NCBI GenBank assembly: GCA_021776825.1
Contig: JAJFFG010000067.1
Span: 106,439-170,438 of the forward strand
Length of the DNA: 64,000 nucleotides
Source of the DNA: Planctomycetota bacterium
GTDB taxonomy: Bacteria > Planctomycetota > JAJSAM01 > JAJVHW01
Direction: 5' to 3'
How positions within the stretch are numbered: the first letter of the stretch is position 1; each line of letters starts with the position of its first letter. The translations under genes and the position numbers were made by a program. This document shows positions 60,439 through 64,000 of the stretch, one piece after another. Below the pieces are notes generated by a model that saw nothing but the letters and a program-made list of their open reading frames with translations, made no database searches and was not told the DNA's origin.

Positions 60439-61893
60439 ATGTCGTCGATCGTTCCCCGGATGTCTCTCGTTCTCGTCGGTCTCGCGGCCTGCGCATCGCC
60501 GTATGTCGAAGAGGCAGAGGTTGGCGCCCAGTCCGCACGAACTGCACAGCCCGCACCAATCGCACAGTCCGCTCCGGCCGAGATCGCGACCACCGTGAGC
60601 GATGGCGACGGCGTGCCGATGGTGGCCGATGTCCGCGACGCGCCGACCGATGCCTACGGCACCGCGCCCCACGGCTCCCTCGACGACCTCATGGCGCTCT
60701 TCGGAGCGCCCAGAGATGCCGGCACCTCACGCACCGTGTCGACTCGCGACGCGCGGACGAAGCCGCGACCGCACGTCGTGACCGCGCTGCGCCTGAGCAA
60801 TGGAGCGGTAATGGCCGGCCGCGTGCTCGAGGACGATGGCGACAAGGTCACGTTCGAGTTCGCGACCAATGGCGGCATCGGCACGACCGCATTCCGCTAC
60901 GTGAACCTGCACCCGGAGACCATCGCGGAGTTGATGCTCGCACGCGCCGACCAGGGCGACGCCGCAGCGCTCATCGACATTGCCGAGTTCGCCGCCGCAT
61001 CCGATCTGTACGAGGTGGCGCGCGTTCACTATCTTGCCGCCGCGGAAGCCGACCCGACCGTCGCCGAGATCGCCGAAGCCCAGCTCATGGCGCTCGCGAC
61101 CGAGGCCTCGAACGGCGAGTACGCGCGGGCTGCCGCGAAGGCCGATACCGGCGAGGACGCCCAGGCCCGTCGCATCTTCCGTCGCGTGCAGCGTGAGTTC
61201 GCCGGGACTGCTGCCGCCGACGAGGCGACGGCGCGCATCGCCGAGATCGACACGCGCACCAAGGAGCGGAAGCTCGACGCGACACGCGAGAAGCAGCTTG
61301 CTCCGCTCCGAAAGGCGCTCGGCTCAGCCGTCGACAACACCAACAAGGGCATGGGCGCCCAGATGGGATCGACGACGGCGACACGAGCGTTCCTCGCCGC
61401 CCGCTCGCGCACAGACTCCGCTCGTTCCCGCGCGAAGACTGCACTGCGATCTGCCGAGCGCAAGGGTGACGACACTCTCGTCGCCGAGTTGAAGAACATG
61501 TCGCAGCGGATCGACGAACAGGACATCGACAACGAGCTGCAGCTCGGCAACGCGTACCTCGACCAGCGCGCGTTCTCGAAGGCGCGCATCGCCGCAAACT
61601 CAGTCCTGAAGATCGACCCGCAGAACATCGAAGCGCGCACGCTTCTCGCGCAGATCGCCGGCGCCGAGCGCGAACTACCCGACTCCGACAACGACGTCTG
61701 GGACACCCGCTACCGGCGTCACTACCACGGTCGGCCGTACCCGTACCCGCGTCGCTGGTACCCCGGCCGTCAGCCGCGCCACATCCGCACAGGAGTGACG
61801 CGCACTGGCGCCGGCGCCGGTGGCGGGTTCCGTCTCGGCGGCAGCGTCCGCGGCGCCGGCAGCGGCAACATGCGCGGCGGCGGACGCCGCTAG
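60439..61893 (+). CDS. Hypothetical lipoprotein with TPR-like helices and a Gly/Arg-rich tail
   Basis: 484 residues from ATG 60439, with GGAGG five bases upstream. Lipobox LVGLAACAS. After a low-complexity Ala/Gln/Pro region come a small SH3-like strand set ('ALRLSNGAVMAGRVLEDDGD'), helical repeats (about 170-410: 'YEVARVHYLAAAEADPTVAE', LQLGNAYLDQRAFSKARIAA) and a tail rich in Tyr/Pro/Arg then Gly/Arg ('YHGRPYPYPRRWYPGRQPRH'). Probably an envelope scaffold protein; unknown function. Confidence 0.7.
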   Translation: MSSIVPRMSLVLVGLAACASPYVEEAEVGAQSARTAQPAPIAQSAPAEIATTVSDGDGVPMVADVRDAPTDAYGTAPHGSLDDLMALFGAPRDAGTSRTVSTRDARTKPRPHVVTALRLSNGAVMAGRVLEDDGDKVTFEFATNGGIGTTAFRYVNLHPETIAELMLARADQGDAAALIDIAEFAAASDLYEVARVHYLAAAEADPTVAEIAEAQLMALATEASNGEYARAAAKADTGEDAQARRIFRRVQREFAGTAAADEATARIAEIDTRTKERKLDATREKQLAPLRKALGSAVDNTNKGMGAQMGSTTATRAFLAARSRTDSARSRAKTALRSAERKGDDTLVAELKNMSQRIDEQDIDNELQLGNAYLDQRAFSKARIAANSVLKIDPQNIEARTLLAQIAGAERELPDSDNDVWDTRYRRHYHGRPYPYPRRWYPGRQPRHIRTGVTRTGAGAGGGFRLGGSVRGAGSGNMRGGGRR

Positions 61894-61927
61894 CACGGCG
61901 GCCGTTCGTCGCGTGTCCGAACGTCGT

Positions 61928-62090
61928 TCAGCGTCGCTCGGTGGGCCGCCGACGGATGCGCCGTGAGAAGTCGGGTCCGATGAGCGCTTCACGCGCCAGC
62001 TCCGAGATCGCGTGCATCTCGCGCACGTCGTCGAACGGCTGCGACGTAGGGATGAGAGCGTGCTCGTAGGCGAGTTCGTCGGAGGTCGCG
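61928..62090 (-). CDS. 3' exon of a gene split by a group II intron
   Basis: The last 53 codons, starting ATSDELAYEHALIPTSQPFD and ending RRIRRRPTERR stop at 61928-61930, have coding character and abut the intron 3' end exactly (…CCCTAC at 62091). The 5' exon is outside the window. The intron lies in coding DNA, so expression needs splicing. The product family is not recognised. Confidence 0.65.
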
Positions 62091-62157
62091 GTAGGGACAC
62101 CGGTCACCCGGTGCCCCCCGCGCAGATCCGTGCGTGCGGCACTACCGCACACGGCTC
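62091..62157 (-). ncRNA. Group II intron domains V and VI
   Basis: Domain V: GAGCCGTGTGCGGTAGTGCC with its complementary half GCACGCACGGATC (62125-62157), a 33-nt hairpin close to the consensus GAGCCGTATGCGG...CGTACGGTTC. Domain VI follows as GGGGGCACCGG/CCGGTGTCCCTAC with an unpaired A near the 3' end that fits the branch point. Confidence 0.88.
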
Positions 62158-63780
62158 CTACCTCGGGTGTTTGGCGTCGAAGCGCACGTTCGGGTACGGG
62201 TGCCGCACCTTGGGCCGCGGGAGCCAGGGATCGCAGATCCTCATGAAGCGTCCCCACGTCATGCGGTGACGCTGGCTGCGTCGCCTGAGCGAGCGCATCC
62301 AGAGACGAGCCACTTGCGTGCGAAACTGCTTCAAGCGTTCGGTGTTGCCCGGGACGGCGTGATAGTTCATCCACCCCTGGACGACCCGACGCAGCCACGT
62401 TCTCTGCTCCGCAATCGACCAGTGCCGGACCGCCCGGAGGCGCCCCTTGATGGCCGCGAGCGTCGCACGTAGCCGCTTTCCAATGCTCTTGCGCCAGACC
62501 ATGAAGCGCCCTCGCCTCGTCGTCCCGCTGATGTGCGTGAATCCGAGGAAGTCGAAGGTCTCCGGCCGTCCCTCACCCCGGCGCGCTCGGTTCCGGGCGG
62601 CATGCCGCCCGAATTCCAAGAGCCGGGTCTTGTCGGGATGAAGCCCGAGCCCGAAACGCTCCAGCCGGACCCGAAGATCCGCCCAAAAGCGCTCGGCATC
62701 GTCACGGTGCTCGAAGCCCAGCACGAAGTCGTCGGCGTAGCGCACGACGATCACGTCGCCGCGGGCCTCCTTCCTCCGCCAGGCATCGACCCACAGGTCG
62801 AGGACGTAGTGCAGATAGACGTTCGCAAGAAGCGGTGAGATCACCGCGCCCTGCGGCGTACCGCGTTCAGTCTTCGACCGCCGCCCGTCTTCGACCACAC
62901 CCGCCCGAAGCCATTTCCGGACAAGGCGCAGCACCCGACGATCGGCGATGCGGTGCTCGATGAATTGCATGAGCCATCCGTGGTCGAGGGTGTCGAAGAA
63001 TCCTCGGATGTCCGCATCGAGCACCCACCTCACGCGCCGCTGCAACAGCCCCACCCACAGTGCGTCCAGCGCATCGTGCTGACCGCGACCGGGACGAAAG
63101 CCGTAGGAGAAGCCGAGGAAGTCCTCTTCGTACACCGCGCCGAGCACCTGCCCCACGGCGTGCTGGACGATCTTGTCCTCCAGCGCCGCCACGCCAAGCG
63201 GGCGTCGCCGCCCGTCTGGCTTGGGGATGTACGTCCTGCGGCTCGGCTGCGCGCGGTAACTCCCGCAATGGACCTGACGATGCAGGTCCAGCAGCCGTTC
63301 TTCGAGGCCCTCCCGGTACTCCCGCCACGATTGGCCGTCGACACCAGGCGCCGCATCGCGCTTGAGCGCGAAGAAGCTCTCCCGGAGCCGCTCGACCGTC
63401 ACGTGGTGCAGCAGCGCAGAGAATCGAGCACGTCCATCTCGACGTGCCACTTCGCGCACGCCCCGCAGACCGTTCGACGCGCGAGTCCGGCTCTGAGTCC
63501 GGGGCGCGGCGCCCTGCGATGCGTTTCCCTTGGTCGGCCGCCTTCCCTCCACCGGCTCCTCCACGGGTTGTCCCGCTTCGTTCGCTGGCTTCTGCGGTAC
63601 TACGCAGCCGTCCGACTTCCCATCGCCGTACGTGTCGGGATCGCGGCGCTTGGCCTTGCCCGACCGGCCCGAGGCCCCTCTGGCCCCGAGCGTCGATGGG
63701 ATCTCCCAGGTTCCGTGCGAAGGACGTCCACGCATGCTCCGGGTCTCCGACTGCGCGGGGTTCGAAAGGGGCTCGCGCAT
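62158..63780 (-). CDS. ltrA: Group II intron reverse transcriptase/maturase (LtrA-like)
   Basis: 540 residues from ATG 63780; the frame is open to 63966 but that part translates intron RNA. Reverse-transcriptase blocks include 'DAAPGVDGQSWREYREGLEE', 'GFSYGFRPGRGQHDALDALW', 'TPQGAVISPLLANVYLHYVL' and the catalytic VRYADDFVLGF (YADD). The maturase X domain follows (WRKSIGKRLRATLAAIKGRL, WLRRVVQGWMNYHAVPGNTE). There is no HNH endonuclease domain, so retrohoming probably uses single-stranded DNA or the replication fork. The enzyme splices its own intron. Confidence 0.95.
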   Translation of the reverse strand: MREPLSNPAQSETRSMRGRPSHGTWEIPSTLGARGASGRSGKAKRRDPDTYGDGKSDGCVVPQKPANEAGQPVEEPVEGRRPTKGNASQGAAPRTQSRTRASNGLRGVREVARRDGRARFSALLHHVTVERLRESFFALKRDAAPGVDGQSWREYREGLEERLLDLHRQVHCGSYRAQPSRRTYIPKPDGRRRPLGVAALEDKIVQHAVGQVLGAVYEEDFLGFSYGFRPGRGQHDALDALWVGLLQRRVRWVLDADIRGFFDTLDHGWLMQFIEHRIADRRVLRLVRKWLRAGVVEDGRRSKTERGTPQGAVISPLLANVYLHYVLDLWVDAWRRKEARGDVIVVRYADDFVLGFEHRDDAERFWADLRVRLERFGLGLHPDKTRLLEFGRHAARNRARRGEGRPETFDFLGFTHISGTTRRGRFMVWRKSIGKRLRATLAAIKGRLRAVRHWSIAEQRTWLRRVVQGWMNYHAVPGNTERLKQFRTQVARLWMRSLRRRSQRHRMTWGRFMRICDPWLPRPKVRHPYPNVRFDAKHPR

Positions 63781-64000
63781 GTCGCCCCCAACGATGTGGC
63801 CTTCCGCCTCGGATAACGGCGTCGGCACCCCGAAGTGCTTGATGTCGCAGCTCGATACCGGGCCTGCGCTTCCCCCTGTCAACGCTTCACCTGCCGCCTC
63901 GCGACGACCGGCGCATGACTCGGGGCCGAGGTGGCGCGCTACACCTTCCTCGTCAGGCTCTTTCATCCTCTGTCCTCCGCCAGCTTGTCCTGGCGCTCTA

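Larger units (their letters stand above)
62091..64000 (-). mobile_element. Group II intron (5' end beyond window)
   Basis: A retroelement with an LtrA-like reverse transcriptase ORF and, at its 3' end, domain V and VI hairpins. The DNA upstream of the RT (63781-64000) is typical intron RNA sequence: GGATGAAAGAGCC, CACCTCGGCCCCGAGTCATG, GCGTTGACAGGGG, as in other bacterial introns of this class. The last ~10 bp at 64000 still belong to this domain I sequence, so the 5' boundary should lie shortly beyond. Confidence 0.92.

Noticed and set aside
62158..63780. Retron or diversity-generating RT
   Set aside because: The maturase domain, domain V/VI RNA and LtrA-like blocks identify a group II intron; no msr/msd, TR or variable target gene was seen.
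1..64000. rRNA or tRNA genes and replication origin
   Set aside because: No conserved rRNA segments, cloverleaf with CCA-type ends, or DnaA-box clusters were noticed; rsmG here is not in an oriC setting.

Overview
The window is high-G+C bacterial DNA, with G or C at most third codon positions. Several features point to a planctomycete: a Ser/Thr kinase fused to an ATPase/TPR region, an ECF sigma factor followed by a giant FecR-VIT-vWA-TPR protein, tandem membrane-anchored HEAT-repeat proteins, an M60 metallopeptidase, EF-hand and NHL/ZU5-like exported proteins, many lipoproteins, and intergenic palindromic repeats. This assignment is inferred from gene content. No rRNA, tRNA or CRISPR array was seen.

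Layout. 1-6.6 kb: Ser/Thr kinase (cut by the window edge), response regulator-HATPase fusion, exported beta-sandwich proteins. 6.8-10.6 kb: EF-hand protein, M60 peptidase, small RHH-like protein. 10.7-12.3 kb: PIN/DUF433-type toxin-antitoxin pair, then a near-perfect 33-bp inverted repeat with three direct repeats. 12.3-17.9 kb: serpin, exported NHL/ZU5-like protein, small membrane proteins. 17.9-19.9 kb: two-component system. 20.1-24.2 kb: tightly overlapping operon of thermostable-hemolysin homologue, AMP-ligase-like protein, heme-oxygenase-like diiron protein, SDR and DoxX. 24.9-35.7 kb: two HEAT-repeat paralogues, ECF sigma factor and its 1,996-residue target-like protein. 35.7-45.3 kb: exported protein, rsmG-lipoprotein pair, pruA, an interrupted DUF3303-like gene, zinc-ribbon protein, 2OG oxygenase, ABC-F ATPase. 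45.6-53.5 kb: class III aminotransferase, M16 peptidase, ric, ABC exporter. 53.7-59.7 kb: six-gene operon with three ATP-grasp ligases, a 41-codon peptide, a GNAT-like protein and a VOC-cupin fusion. 59.8-64 kb: two lipoproteins, then a group II intron inserted in a protein gene and running to (probably just past) the window end.

The best candidate for an undescribed system is the 53.7-59.7 kb operon. Its 41-residue product looks like the first strand of a family I inorganic pyrophosphatase and ends in Glu-Thr-Phe-Gly-Asp, resembling the C-terminal Glu-Asp-Trp-Gly-Glu of LysW-type amino-group carrier proteins, which ATP-grasp enzymes modify. A peptide-borne, ATP-grasp-dependent pathway is inferred, not shown. 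Second come the diiron/ligase/SDR operon, where the ligase appears to lack the usual C-terminal lysine, and a duplicated 55-bp G-quadruplex-like element that sits downstream of short tandem repeats at two loci 10 kb apart.

Most intergenic regions over 200 bp hold repeats: at least six copies or part-copies of a palindrome-ended element, a 166-bp tandem duplication and several minisatellites.
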